47,523 nucleotides of DNA from Pontibacter amylolyticus (lineage in GTDB: Bacteria; Bacteroidota; Bacteroidia; Cytophagales; Hymenobacteraceae). The stretch covers positions 1-47,523 of the forward strand of contig NZ_BMFP01000011.1 in assembly GCF_014638845.1 (NCBI RefSeq). The letters run 5' to 3'. Positions 1 through 7,032 of this stretch are shown here, in pieces. How positions within the stretch are numbered: the stretch's first letter is position 1; each line of letters opens with the position of its first letter. A model generated the notes under the pieces. It saw nothing but the letters and a program-made list of their open reading frames with translations. It did not search any database and was not told the DNA's origin. The translations under genes and the position numbers were made by a program.

Positions 1-81
1 GGCCTGCCTAAACAAACCGGGACCTTGTTAAATCTGTCAACTTATTTCAGGACGATTCAAGGTTTTCGCGGTGGCTATACC

Positions 82-759
82 TTAAAATTTAATGCCCACA
101 TCAATGGACACGCCATTATTTTTAATAGCTAGGTTCTTGTCATTCAACTGCTTTTTGTAGTAGTTATCGATGTTACTCAGACCACGCAGGTAGGTGACAC
201 CTCCGAACAGTTTTGTGCTTTGGCCCAGCTGCATTTCTGCGCCAGTACCCAGTACGGCACTGGTCTCAAAAACATTGAAACGTTTGGCCGTCTTTTCCCC
301 ATTAATCACCTTTTTCTGGTCAACCTGGCCAGAAACTTTGGTGCCGAGTGCACCGCCTACCTGAAAGTACAACACTATGTCAGGGGCTACTTCGTTTGTG
401 AAAAGCTTGAGCGTAAGCGGTATTTCAAGATACTGAACAGTCAATTCATCAGTTTCTTTAGCAGGTGTTACTACTCCGTCTCCACTTTCAACCATATAGG
501 TATAGCTAATCTTAGAGCCTTTACTACGGTACATCAGCCCTGAGCTGAAGGCATAGTTATTAGAGAAGAAATAGTCACCGACTACGCCTACTCCTAAGCG
601 CAAAGCGCTGTTCGATTTCTCAAAGTTATGCCGGTCCTCAGCTATAAAACGGTTACCCGAAATAGTCGGGGAGAATTGAATGCCGATTTCCATTTGGGCC
701 ATGGCAGTGGATGAGAAGCCCAGAAAGAGCAGCAGAAATGCTAGTTTTTTGAATTGCAT
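82..759 (-). CDS. Outer-membrane beta-barrel protein (PorT/OMP_b-brl family)
   Basis: This 225-residue protein has a clear Sec signal peptide (residues 1-21, cut after TAMA before Q). The mature part alternates short beta strands and ends in Phe (DVGIKF), as outer-membrane barrels do. The EIPLTLKL strand in the middle and the run of glycine/aromatic strands match the small 8-strand porin-family barrel common in Bacteroidota (OMP_b-brl_2 type). It probably sits in the outer membrane; no substrate can be inferred. ATG at 759 is the natural start because the signal peptide begins there. It diverges from gldB, sharing a 67-bp intergenic region. It resembles the three barrels at 21.0-23.4 kb in overall plan. 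Family confidence is good, function unknown. Confidence 0.85.
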   Translation of the reverse strand: MQFKKLAFLLLFLGFSSTAMAQMEIGIQFSPTISGNRFIAEDRHNFEKSNSALRLGVGVVGDYFFSNNYAFSSGLMYRSKGSKISYTYMVESGDGVVTPAKETDELTVQYLEIPLTLKLFTNEVAPDIVLYFQVGGALGTKVSGQVDQKKVINGEKTAKRFNVFETSAVLGTGAEMQLGQSTKLFGGVTYLRGLSNIDNYYKKQLNDKNLAIKNNGVSIDVGIKF

Positions 760-802
760 GTTAAATTGTCGCGTTTATTTCTTCTAATACGGGATAACCC
801 TC

Positions 803-810
803 TATTTTTG
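803..810 (+). promoter_or_regulatory. Putative -7 promoter box for gldB
   Basis: TATTTTTG matches the Bacteroidota sigma-A -7 consensus TAnnTTTG and lies 16 nt before the gldB ATG. I see no convincing -33 TTTG at the right spacing, so only the -7 box is proposed. Confidence 0.45.
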
Positions 811-826
811 TATTAAATATTCGGCA

Positions 827-1822
827 ATGTATCACAGATTATTATTACTAGCAACCATCCTATTGCTTTTTAGCTGCAAGAAGAAGACCGGCTGCGACAT
901 ACCTGAAGAAATAGAACGCATACCGGTAAAGGTAGAGATAGAGCGACTCGAGAAACCCTTTTTTGCGGCGGACTCCAAACAGGATATCGCCTCTCTCCTG
1001 GAAAGCAACCCTGTTTTCACGGAGCGGTTCCTGCAGCGGAAGAATTATCCTTCTGACTCAGCCATTGTCAATGCGCTTTATAACCTGGCTTCTAACCCCG
1101 AGCTTCAAAAACTGGCGCATGAGGCGGACACTACCTTTGGTGACATGGCCACGGAAAAGCAGCAGCTCGAAACCGCTTTCAAGCATATCAAATATTACTA
1201 TCCTGAGTTCAAGGAGCCGCAAGTGAAGACCTTTGTGTCCGGTCTTAACCAGGACCTGCTCGTGTCTGACAGCCTGCTGGTGTTTGGCATCGACTTCTTT
1301 ATCGGCAAAAATGCCAGCTACCGCCCGGATACCTACGATTATATTTTGAAGCGATACGAGCGCGCGAACATGGTGCCGGCCGCCATGCTGCTGCTGTCTA
1401 ACCGCTACAATAAAACCAACTTTCTGGAGCGTAGTCTGCTTGCCGAGATGGTGAATACGGGCAAGGCCTACTATTTTGTGAAGTCCATCATGCCCTGCGC
1501 GCCAGACTCTACCATCATCGGGTATAGCGGACAGCAACTGGCTGACGTGCGTCATAACGAAGGCCGTATCTGGGCGCACTTCATTGAGCAGAAACTGCTT
1601 TACGAAAAAAGCCCGTTTGTAGTGAACAAGTACATTGGCGAACGCCCTAATACGCCCGAGATCGATGCCACATCCCCCGGTCGCCTCGGCACCTGGGTGG
1701 GTTGGCAGATTGTGCGCAAATATATGGAGCGTAACCCGAAGGTAACGCTGCAGGAACTGATGGCGGACGAAGACCACCAGAAAATATTCAACGAATCGAA
1801 ATACAAGCCTGAGAAGCGTTAG
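827..1822 (+). CDS. gldB: Gliding motility lipoprotein GldB
   Basis: This is a 331-residue lipoprotein with a lipobox ending LLLFSC, Cys17 being the lipidated residue, so it should be anchored on the periplasmic side of the envelope. GldB is one of the Gld proteins required for Bacteroidota gliding and linked to the type IX secretion machinery. Recognisable GldB blocks are GIDFFIGKNASYRP in the middle, the RLGTWVGWQIVRKYME block near the C-terminus and the final SKYKP. Length fits the family (about 320 aa). The fold is related to zinc-protease-like DUF2268 proteins, but no complete HExxH is seen here. A GT4 glycosyltransferase follows 29 bp downstream on the same strand, possibly co-transcribed. 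Presence of gldB suggests, but does not prove, gliding or T9SS activity. Confidence 0.9.
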   Translation: MYHRLLLLATILLLFSCKKKTGCDIPEEIERIPVKVEIERLEKPFFAADSKQDIASLLESNPVFTERFLQRKNYPSDSAIVNALYNLASNPELQKLAHEADTTFGDMATEKQQLETAFKHIKYYYPEFKEPQVKTFVSGLNQDLLVSDSLLVFGIDFFIGKNASYRPDTYDYILKRYERANMVPAAMLLLSNRYNKTNFLERSLLAEMVNTGKAYYFVKSIMPCAPDSTIIGYSGQQLADVRHNEGRIWAHFIEQKLLYEKSPFVVNKYIGERPNTPEIDATSPGRLGTWVGWQIVRKYMERNPKVTLQELMADEDHQKIFNESKYKPEKR

Positions 1823-1851
1823 TACCATACTTCGCTTCTATACCTGCGCGC

Positions 1852-3054
1852 ATGCACATAGCTATTTTCAACCAGCACCATCACAACCCGGACTGCCCTT
1901 CTACCTGCCGGCACTATACCTTTCTGGAGTACCTGGCCAAACGGCACAAGGTAAGCCTGATCTCTAGTAGTGCCTGGAAGCAGCTTCGCATCACGGACAG
2001 GTATAAGTGGGTGCCGGAGGGGGTGGAGCTGTACGAGCAGGAGGTTCCTTACAGCAACAAGATGGGCGTGCGCAGACGGCTGGTCTCTTACGGCGGCTTT
2101 GCTGCCTACAGTCTTGCCAAAGGCCTTTCCATACCTAAGCCGGATGTTGTTTGGGGCGTGTCGACACCGCTTACAACACCATGGATGGCAGCCCGTGTCG
2201 CAAAGATGCGCGGTATTCCGTGGGTGTTTGAGGTACAGGACCTGTGGCCCAGCTTCCCCATTGAAATGGGGGCAGTAAAGCGGGAGTGGCTCAAACGCCG
2301 TCTGTTCAGATTGGAGAAGAGCCTTTACCAGAGTGCCAACCACATCATCACGCTTTCCCCGGACATGGAGGACTACGTCGTCAGCCAAGGTATAGCGCGT
2401 GACAAGGTAACCACCATACTGAATGGCACTGACCTCGAAATGGCCGATGCCGCGACTCCTGAGAAGGTAGCAGCACTGCGCAGGCGGTACCTGCTACAGG
2501 GCAAACGAGTGGTGCTCTATGCCGGGACCTTTGGCCGGGCCAACGATATACCTGCCATCATGCAGGCAGCTGAGGCAATGGCCGATCAGCACGACATCGT
2601 GTTTGTGCTGGCAGGAGGAGGCTTTTATGATGACGAGCTCCGGAGGCTATCGCTGCGGCTGTCTAACCTGGTGCTGCTGCCGCCACAGCCACGGCCCGAT
2701 GTCTTTACGCTCTTCAAGCTGGCAGACCTGTCGCTTATCACTTTCAATGATTTGCCTGTGCTGGCCTCCAATTCGCCGGCCAAGCTGTACGATAGCCTGG
2801 CTTGTGGCGTACCCGTGCTGGTAACGAACCCTGGTTGGACGAAGGCGTTTGTTGAGCAGTACGACTGCGGCTGGTATAGCCCCGCGGGTCAGCCCCATTT
2901 GCTGGCCCAGAAAATTAGAGAGATCCTATCCGATAATGAGAAGCGGCGACTGGCCGGGCAAAACGGTCAAGCCATCGCCCGCCAACTGTTCGACCGCCAG
3001 CAACTTGCCGCTCGGGTGGAGCAGATCCTGTTGCAGGTAGCAGGCAAGGTATAG
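1852..3054 (+). CDS. Glycosyltransferase family 4 (WbuB-like)
   Basis: This 400-residue GT-B enzyme is likely to transfer a sugar from a nucleotide sugar to an envelope glycan. The N-terminal domain starts IAIFNQHHHNP and contains EVQDLWPSFP (about 127-136), typical of WbuB/WcaI-like GT4 enzymes. The C-terminal nucleotide-binding domain has VLYAGTFGRAND (221-232), VLAGGGFYDDEL (252-263) and SPAKLYDSLACGVPVL (308-323), the last being the GT4 donor-binding loop. It follows gldB closely. It is not inside an obvious polysaccharide cluster, so acceptor and sugar are unknown. The gene ends GKV-stop in AAGGTATAG, so its stop codon lies inside one copy of the window-wide AGGTATAG word. Confidence 0.88.
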   Translation: MHIAIFNQHHHNPDCPSTCRHYTFLEYLAKRHKVSLISSSAWKQLRITDRYKWVPEGVELYEQEVPYSNKMGVRRRLVSYGGFAAYSLAKGLSIPKPDVVWGVSTPLTTPWMAARVAKMRGIPWVFEVQDLWPSFPIEMGAVKREWLKRRLFRLEKSLYQSANHIITLSPDMEDYVVSQGIARDKVTTILNGTDLEMADAATPEKVAALRRRYLLQGKRVVLYAGTFGRANDIPAIMQAAEAMADQHDIVFVLAGGGFYDDELRRLSLRLSNLVLLPPQPRPDVFTLFKLADLSLITFNDLPVLASNSPAKLYDSLACGVPVLVTNPGWTKAFVEQYDCGWYSPAGQPHLLAQKIREILSDNEKRRLAGQNGQAIARQLFDRQQLAARVEQILLQVAGKV

Positions 3055-3153
3055 CTCTTCTAGTCTTTGGCATGACCTTTGAGTTTAGTGGATTAGCAAA
3101 GTACATTATCAGACCTGTGCTCTGCTGTTAATCAAACGGTCCACAAGATTTCA

Positions 3154-3160
3154 AAGGAGG
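3154..3160 (+). promoter_or_regulatory. Unusually strong Shine-Dalgarno site
   Basis: AAGGAGG sits 7 nt before the ATG at 3168. Most genes here lack a recognisable SD, as is usual in Bacteroidota, so a near-perfect one suggests high translation of the small secreted protein that follows. Confidence 0.6.
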
Positions 3161-3167
3161 AAGAAAC

Positions 3168-3692
3168 ATGAAGAAGATAATTGCAGCCCTTTCGCTCGGT
3201 ATGTTAGTTGCTGGCAGCAGTGCTTACGCACAGACCACAACCAAGGCACAAGACCAGAAGCCACGCAGCGAAATGCGGGGAGCCATGAAAGACAGAGCCC
3301 AAAAAAGCCCTGAGGAAATGGCCCAGATGAAAACCGATAAAATGGCGCAGAAACTGGAGCTGAGCGCATCGCAAAAAAACCAACTCCAGGAACTAAACAT
3401 GCGGCATGCGCAGGAAATGAAAGCCATGCACGAGAGCCACAAGGCGACTGGTGAAAAGACGCCTGAGCAGCGAGCACAGATGCAGGAGGCCAGAAAAGCA
3501 AGCCACGAGAAGTGGCAGGCCGAACTGAAGAGCATCTTGTCAGCAGAGCAGTATGCCAAATACGAAACCGATCGTGAAGAGATGAAGCAGAAGCATGCTG
3601 ATGGTAAGAGAGGCCACAAGTCAGGGGAGCACAAAAAATCTGGCGAGCACAAAAAAAGAGGAGAGTACAAGAAGCAACAGCAGGAAATGTAA
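3168..3692 (+). CDS. Secreted basic coiled-coil protein (DUF4890/Spy-like)
   Basis: This 174-residue protein has a signal peptide (1-21, cut after AYA). The mature part is very rich in Lys, Glu, Gln and Met and is predicted helical. KLELSASQKNQLQELN and LKSILSAEQYAKYE are two LTxxQ-like helices of the kind seen in Spy/CpxP periplasmic chaperones and in Bacteroidota DUF4890 proteins. The tail carries a short imperfect repeat (GHK-SGEHKK-SGEHKK-RGEYKK, about 145-168), rich in His and Lys. It is likely a periplasmic stress or chaperone-like protein, but this is inferred from helix pattern only. It has a strong SD site and a strong terminator, which suggests high expression as a single-gene unit. 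Confidence 0.75.
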   Translation: MKKIIAALSLGMLVAGSSAYAQTTTKAQDQKPRSEMRGAMKDRAQKSPEEMAQMKTDKMAQKLELSASQKNQLQELNMRHAQEMKAMHESHKATGEKTPEQRAQMQEARKASHEKWQAELKSILSAEQYAKYETDREEMKQKHADGKRGHKSGEHKKSGEHKKRGEYKKQQQEM

Positions 3693-3716
3693 TCCCATAT
3701 AAGATCCCATAGTGAA

Positions 3717-3756
3717 AGCGGGGGCAGACCATACAGTGTCTGTCCCCGCTTTTTTT
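3717..3756 (+). terminator. Rho-independent terminator
   Basis: A 12-bp stem (3717-3728 with 3739-3750, one G-U pair) and a 10-nt loop are followed by a run of seven T. It ends the DUF4890-like gene and may partly serve the converging nth gene. Confidence 0.85.
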
Positions 3757-3757
3757 A

Positions 3758-4444
3758 TCAGGCTATACCTCCCACCTTATTTTCCGGGTCGTCAGGTATG
3801 TTGGGGTAGTATTTCTGAAAAAAAGCGCAGAAATGTGTGAGCGGACATTCCTCACACTTCGGCCGTCGGGCCAGGCAGATGTAGCGTCCGTGCAGGATGA
3901 GCCAGTGATGCGCCTTCGCGATAAGCTCCTGCGGCAGGTTGGCGACCAACTCTTTTTCTACTTCCAGCGGTGTTTTGGCTGTTTTAGAAACCAGACCCAA
4001 TCGCTTGCTCACCCGGAACACGTGCGTGTCCACGGCCATGGCCGGCTGGTTCCAGATCACCGACACAATCACGTTGGCTGTCTTGCGGCCTACGCCCGGC
4101 AGCTTCACTAACTCTTCTACTGTGCTGGGCACCTCTGCGTTAAACTGCTCCACGAGCATTCTTCCCAAACCCGCCAGGTGCTTGGCTTTGTTGTTGGGGT
4201 AGGAGATGCTCCTGATAATCGGGAAGATTTCTTCTGGGGTAGCTGCCGCCAAATGCTCCGGCGTCGGGAATGCTTCGAACAGGGCTGGCGTCACCATGTT
4301 CACGCGTTTATCGGTACACTGGGCGCTGAGCACCACAGCCAGGATGAGCTCGTAGGGATTGGAATAGGCCAGCTCTGTCTCGGGGTCCGGAAAGTTCTGG
4401 GTAAAGTGCTCGATCAGCAGCTTGTAGCGTTCTCGTTTGCGCAT
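3758..4444 (-). CDS. nth: Endonuclease III (DNA glycosylase/AP lyase)
   Basis: This 228-residue enzyme removes oxidised pyrimidines and cleaves at abasic sites in base-excision repair. The helix-hairpin-helix LPGVGRKTANVI (about 115-126) carries the catalytic Lys121, and VDTHVFRV carries the catalytic Asp139. The C-terminal 4Fe-4S cluster loop is complete: Cys190, Cys197, Cys200 and Cys206, spaced C-x6-C-x2-C-x5-C. Length is typical. It lies 19 bp downstream of the small sigma-linked ORF on the same strand, so it may be transcribed with the ECF sigma unit. Nothing is missing from the active site. Confidence 0.96.
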   Translation of the reverse strand: MRKRERYKLLIEHFTQNFPDPETELAYSNPYELILAVVLSAQCTDKRVNMVTPALFEAFPTPEHLAAATPEEIFPIIRSISYPNNKAKHLAGLGRMLVEQFNAEVPSTVEELVKLPGVGRKTANVIVSVIWNQPAMAVDTHVFRVSKRLGLVSKTAKTPLEVEKELVANLPQELIAKAHHWLILHGRYICLARRPKCEECPLTHFCAFFQKYYPNIPDDPENKVGGIA

Positions 4445-4463
4445 AAAAAAAGTTTGCAGTCGG

Positions 4464-4694
4464 TTAAGACTGCAAACTTAAGCTTTTTGAGTAATTTAAA
4501 ATGTTGTCGATAGACCGCTGGCTAGGGCTTTTGGCCGCGCCGCTTAGCAGTCGCTGGATGAGCATGAGCTCAGAGCAGCTCTCGGCCAGCTCGTTGTCGT
4601 GCATCAGTGCTGTTTCCAGTTGCTCGCGGGCAGGGTCTGCCAACTCATTGTATACGTACTGGATCAGCTCATTCTGAGTAGAGGTTTTTATCAT
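4464..4694 (-). CDS. Small protein overlapping the sigma-factor gene (possible anti-sigma)
   Basis: A 76-residue acidic, helical protein with no signal peptide or membrane segment. ATG at 4694 is preferred over TTG at 4700. The start lies inside the last codons of the ECF sigma gene (26-nt overlap), indicating translational coupling. I do not recognise a family, and no zinc-binding HxxxCxxC motif is seen. Its position directly after an ECF sigma gene suggests a regulator of that sigma, for example a soluble anti-sigma or co-factor, but this rests on context only. The LIQYVYNELAD segment resembles the opening of the N-terminal domain of many anti-sigma factors, which argues mildly for that role. 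Confidence 0.65.
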   Translation of the reverse strand: MIKTSTQNELIQYVYNELADPAREQLETALMHDNELAESCSELMLIQRLLSGAAKSPSQRSIDNILNYSKSLSLQS

Positions 4695-5271
4695 AAGCAA
4701 TGGTGCTGTTTAGCATCTTTTTTCTTAGGTTGATCAATGCGTAGCGCATACGACCTAAAGCTGTGTTGATGCTCACACCGGTTGCTTCTGCTATCTCCTG
4801 GAAGCTCATGTCGGCGTAATGGCGCATCATGAGTACTTCCCGCTGCGCTTGTGGCAGCGTTTGGATCAGCTCGCGCAGTCGGGCATGGGTGTCCTCCTTT
4901 ATTTGCTGCGACTCAGCGGAGTCTTCTGCAAAAGACAAGGCATTGAACACATTGCTGCCGTCTTCCAGCGTGATCATCGGGCTTCTTTTCTCTTTACGGA
5001 AAAAGTCGATTGCCAGGTTATGAGCAATGCGGCATATCCATGAAGAGAACTTGCCTTCCTCGTTATACCTGCCGCCTTTCATGGTGTGGATTGCCTTTAT
5101 AAAAGCATCCTGCATGAGGTCCTCAGCGGTATACGTGTCTTTAACAATCAGTAAGATCGTAGTGAATACTTTGTTCTTGTGTCTGTTTACTAGCTGTTCA
5201 AACGCATTTTCGTTACCTGCGATGTAGAGCGAGACTAAAGCAGAGTCGCTCAGCTGGGTAGTTGTATTCAT
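4669..5271 (-). CDS. ECF-family RNA polymerase sigma factor
   Basis: This 200-residue group 4 sigma factor has both expected domains. Sigma region 2 covers about residues 20-95 and includes YTAEDLMQDAFIKAI and the -10 recognition segment FSSWICRIAHNLAIDFFR. Region 4 covers about 130-190, including LPQAQREVLMMRHYADMSF and the helix-turn-helix EIAEATGVSINTALGRMRYA. It should direct RNA polymerase to a dedicated regulon. A small ORF overlaps its 3' end and nth follows. No long C-terminal sensor extension is present. The target regulon cannot be told from the sequence; I did not find an obvious autoregulatory promoter upstream. Confidence 0.93.
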   Translation of the reverse strand: MNTTTQLSDSALVSLYIAGNENAFEQLVNRHKNKVFTTILLIVKDTYTAEDLMQDAFIKAIHTMKGGRYNEEGKFSSWICRIAHNLAIDFFRKEKRSPMITLEDGSNVFNALSFAEDSAESQQIKEDTHARLRELIQTLPQAQREVLMMRHYADMSFQEIAEATGVSINTALGRMRYALINLRKKMLNSTIAYDKNLYSE

Positions 5272-5587
5272 CGTAAAGCTACATTAGTTTAACGTAGAGC
5301 TTTATACCATATTGTTGCGTTAAGCTGTTAGAACAAATATTTTTTTGAAATGGAAATCAAATATAGAGAATGCATTTTGACTGCGCAAACATAGCCGGGT
5401 GTCCTTAGCAAAAAATATTAAAGGAGCTATATGCCAGTAAAGAATTATCGTTCCCTAATATACGGCAAGATAATGTAAACGTATATGCTTTTAGTTAAAT
5501 TTATTTTTCAACATATAGTATTGCCGTATATAGTGCTGATATGGAGGGGATTAATGCCTGGTGGGAGAGGCAACTCAGGTATAGTGC
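5272..5587. other. AT-rich intergenic region, no gene seen
   Basis: Upstream of the sigma-factor gene. It is AT-rich with no credible ORF or RNA gene on either strand. One AGGTATAG copy lies near 5575. It presumably carries the sigma gene promoter, but I see no convincing TAnnTTTG box. Confidence 0.5.
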
Positions 5588-5643
5588 AAAACAAAACGGC
5601 AGTCGCCCCAGGTTACATTCCCGGGCGACTGCCGTTTTGTTTT
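5588..5643 (-). terminator. Long perfect terminator hairpin after the globin gene
   Basis: The arms 5588-5608 and 5623-5643 form a perfect 21-bp stem with a 14-nt loop. The lower stem is AAAACAAAAC paired with GTTTTGTTTT, giving T-rich tails in both directions, so it can act bidirectionally. Only the globin gene runs into it. Confidence 0.85.
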
Positions 5644-5658
5644 GATAATAAAACCGCT

Positions 5659-6048
5659 TTAGGTGGTTGTCTCTTTGCCTATAATGCCCAGCAGGCCTAA
5701 TTTCATCTGAAACACCTGCGCAATGCTGGTTGCCTTCTGCTTCAACTCCTTTGTTTTGTCGCCTTCAAACAGCTCGTCTGCCGTTTCACTAAACAGCATG
5801 ACCCAGCGGGCGAAATGCTGTCTGTCTATGGGCAGGCGCATGTGTTTGGGAAATGGCTGCCCCTTGTAGGCCATGGTGCCAAGCAGGACTGAACTCCAGA
5901 AGTTGTACATGATGGGAAGGTGGTGTGCCCAGTCCACGTTCGCAAAACCATTAAAAATAGGCCCCAACAGGTCGTCCTCGTTTACTTTGGCGTAAAACGA
6001 GTCAACCAGCAGTTTTATATCCTGTTCGTCTTTGATATCTTCCTTCAT
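5659..6048 (-). CDS. Group III truncated haemoglobin
   Basis: A 129-residue haem protein of the 2-over-2 globin fold, likely cytoplasmic, binding O2, NO or a related ligand. ATG at 6048 is chosen over an in-frame TTG at 6057. Group III features are SFYAKVNEDDLLGPIF at the N-terminus, the YNFWSSVLLGT segment and LPIDRQHFARWVMLF, in which His78 is the expected proximal haem ligand. Tyr19 is at the likely B10 position. Length is typical of trHb-III. A TAATTTTG promoter box lies just upstream and a 21-bp terminator downstream, so it is a single-gene unit. The physiological ligand is not known. Confidence 0.9.
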   Translation of the reverse strand: MKEDIKDEQDIKLLVDSFYAKVNEDDLLGPIFNGFANVDWAHHLPIMYNFWSSVLLGTMAYKGQPFPKHMRLPIDRQHFARWVMLFSETADELFEGDKTKELKQKATSIAQVFQMKLGLLGIIGKETTT

Positions 6049-6076
6049 TTGCTGCAAATTGAAACCTTTAGGTTTA

Positions 6077-6084
6077 CAAAATTA
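6077..6084 (-). promoter_or_regulatory. Putative -7 box for the globin gene
   Basis: On the minus strand this reads TAATTTTG, a perfect TAnnTTTG match, 28 nt before the ATG at 6048. Its short implied leader favours ATG 6048 as the start. The -33 region is T-rich but has no clear TTTG. Confidence 0.5.
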
Positions 6085-6139
6085 CCAGCACGGAAGCACG
6101 GGAAAAATGACATTGGTCATTATAGGTATATAAAGGGCA

Positions 6140-6180
6140 TAAAAAATCCTTCGTAAAAACTGAGCGTCTGTACGAAGGAT
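6140..6180 (-). terminator. Terminator of the 111-aa gene
   Basis: The arms 6146-6155 and 6171-6180 (ATCCTTCGTA and TACGAAGGAT) form a perfect 10-bp stem. On the minus strand it is followed by a run of six T. Confidence 0.75.
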
Positions 6181-6206
6181 AAGGTTACTGTTATTACAAA
6201 TGCCGA

Positions 6207-6542
6207 CTACTCGCGGTTATATCGCTTCAGGCGGTTCAGGATGAGGAGCAGGCGGCGGTTTATCTCGCGCTCCTCCACGGGCTTGCACTGTGCGGTGATG
6301 TCAGCAGGGCGTTTCAGTTTGGCCTCTACTGCCTTCAGGTGTTCCAGATAGCACTCGATGGTAGTGCAGGAGATATTCTGGTACTGCAGGCCTTCCCCGT
6401 CTGCTACTTTGCTATTGAGGTTGATAGCCTTTGCGATTTCAGTGTTGATCAGTTGCGTCACGTCAGAGCTTGAAGTGATTTCCTGCTGGTACACCTTTCT
6501 CTCGATGTTCTCCAATAATTTGCGGATGTCCAGTTGTTCCAT
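6207..6542 (-). CDS. Hypothetical protein, 111 aa
   Basis: I do not recognise a family. The 111-residue protein is soluble, largely helical, with no signal peptide or membrane segment. The N-terminal part (MEQLDIRKLLENIERKVYQQ) looks amphipathic. Two Cys (ISCTTIECYLEHL) lie in the middle. The C-terminus is basic (RLLLILNRLKRYNRE). It starts with a good ATG, ends in a clean minus-strand terminator and has codon use like its neighbours, so it is probably a real gene. It is not obviously linked to the globin gene or to the MFS exporter on the other side. Confidence 0.7.
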   Translation of the reverse strand: MEQLDIRKLLENIERKVYQQEITSSSDVTQLINTEIAKAINLNSKVADGEGLQYQNISCTTIECYLEHLKAVEAKLKRPADITAQCKPVEEREINRRLLLILNRLKRYNRE

Positions 6543-6988
6543 GATGTTGATATTTTTAAATATTAATAATCAATAAAGTCGGCAGTGCCTTTGCTCAGGA
6601 TACGGTCCTGAACTGACTGCGTTAACCCATAAAAGGATTGTTAATAAAAGAATAATATGGCGCTGTAGGCACCGGAAGCATGCGTCTGCACAGGTTGGAG
6701 ATGGCTGGCATGCAGGAAACGGCTGCTGATTGAGGGGGTGGCCGCTCCTTAAAAAATTATACTTCTATACCGGAGCGAGTGTTGCAGTTTAAGTCATATA
6801 ATTCCAAATAATTTTATAAAATATAAGTATACAGCGTTTTACGGTTTATTCGGTGGCTTGACAATGCGGCTTGCTGAGTAGACTGAAGATAAAAAGCTGC
6901 TTCCAAGATCTGGTTCGGATTGCTCTCCGATTAACAGCTGGGCCGGTTTTATTCTGGCAGACATTCTGCAGGTATGCGCACGATGGCG
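6543..6988. other. Intergenic region between divergent genes, no gene seen
   Basis: About 450 bp between the 111-aa gene and the MFS promoter. There are stops in every frame and no RNA gene. GCATGC occurs twice (near 6679 and 6709). An AT-rich tract lies at about 6790-6850. I see no further structure. Confidence 0.5.
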
Positions 6989-6996
6989 TAGCTTTG
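6989..6996 (+). promoter_or_regulatory. Putative -7 box for the MFS gene
   Basis: TAGCTTTG matches TAnnTTTG and would place the start of transcription near 7003, giving a leader of about 30 nt before ATG 7033. Confidence 0.5.
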
Positions 6997-7032
6997 TGGC
7001 TATGAAAACCTATTTGTGGAGGATAAAGGGAA

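Noticed and set aside
1058..1828. 256-aa open frame antisense to gldB
   Set aside because: gldB on the other strand has a lipobox and family motifs; the antisense frame has none.
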